Shown piece by piece: positions 53,074 to 53,172 of a DNA stretch of 53,172 nucleotides. Within the stretch, counting starts at the first letter, position 1, and each line of letters starts with the position of its first letter. The stretch covers positions 1 to 53,172 of the forward strand of contig NZ_JRMQ02000014.1 in the NCBI RefSeq assembly GCF_000762845.2, in the 5' to 3' direction. Source of the stretch: Helicobacter japonicus (lineage in GTDB: Bacteria; Campylobacterota; Campylobacteria; Campylobacterales; Helicobacteraceae). Under the pieces are notes generated by a model. It saw only the letters and a list, made by a program, of their open reading frames with translations. It was not told where the DNA came from and ran no database searches. The translations under genes were made by a program, and so were the position numbers.

Positions 53074-53172
53074 TTAAGCCCACTTTAAGTCTTCATTTTG
53101 TAGTATTTCACTCCCATTTGATTGAGCTTCTAGTCTCTTCTTGTAGGTTTTAGCTATTTTTATGAGGTTTTG
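53074..53172 (-). CDS. C-terminus of a minus-strand protein (partial, runs off the right edge)
   Basis: On the minus strand the last 99 bases read as 32 open codons followed by TAA at 53076-53074. The product is mostly charged and helical and ends NEDLKWA, with IAKTYKKRLEAQ near the window edge. A coding-like composition and clean stop support a real gene, but too little is present to name it. The 147 bases between it and the panD promoter hold nothing else I can support. Confidence 0.5.
   Translation of the reverse strand, partial: QNLIKIAKTYKKRLEAQSNGSEILQNEDLKWA

Overview
The window is a low-GC (by eye about one third), gene-dense stretch of chromosome. Three things point to a Helicobacter. 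The beta and beta-prime subunits of RNA polymerase are fused in one 2893-residue reading frame. A nickel regulator of the NikR type is divergent from exbB-exbD-tonB. Several gene neighbourhoods (dcd/accB-accC/pseC, mutS2-murC, ispA-surE, panD-ybaB) match gene order I remember from Helicobacter pylori. The genes without an H. pylori look suggest an enterohepatic species, H. hepaticus being my best guess; this is inference from memory, not from a search.

Layout. 1-443: the first codons of a minus-strand secreted protein, then a non-coding stretch with a perfect inverted repeat. 444-4861: dcd, divergent from accB-accC (fatty-acid precursor synthesis), a flagellin-like protein and pseC (pseudaminic acid for flagellin glycosylation). 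4955-11212: a minus-strand block with a DUF3240-like protein, a membrane protein, mutS2, a small membrane protein, murC and a DapC-like aminotransferase. 11441-13855: eight tRNA genes in two groups of four, with a membrane-anchored HNH nuclease gene on the opposite strand between the groups. 13915-30969: the translation and transcription core, tuf-rpmG-tRNA-Trp-secE-nusG-rplKAJL, then rpoBC, then rpsL-rpsG-fusA, followed by a small acidic lipoprotein and a lipoprotein cytochrome c. 30970-31364: a gap with a possible decayed reading frame. 31365-34527: tonB-exbD-exbB, and divergently nikR-nadD-rsfS.

34530-42165: an outer-membrane-type protein, then a seven-gene exporter operon (TolC-like, membrane-fusion lipoprotein, two ATPases, two ABC-2 permeases, TetR regulator) preceded by a 38-bp near-perfect palindrome. 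42188-44243: an amino-acid ABC importer without a binding protein. 44460-45026: a hypoxanthine/uracil-DNA glycosylase-like gene. 45030-47530: a DUF3015 protein and a large DUF4105/Lnb-type outer-membrane protein. 47700-52886: a tightly packed minus-strand run (panD, ybaB, a PDZ protein, ispA, surE, tcdA-like, a 49-residue very acidic protein, aguB). The window ends in the last 32 codons of another minus-strand gene.

Most of this is conserved housekeeping. The items most worth a second look are the HNH protein between the tRNA groups, the flagellin-like protein beside pseC, the palindrome before the exporter operon with its self-encoded TetR regulator and asymmetric ATPase pair, a perfect 17-bp inverted repeat inside an outer-membrane protein gene, the DUF3015/DUF4105 pair, and the acidic microprotein. 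I saw no CRISPR array, insertion sequence, prophage or rRNA gene.
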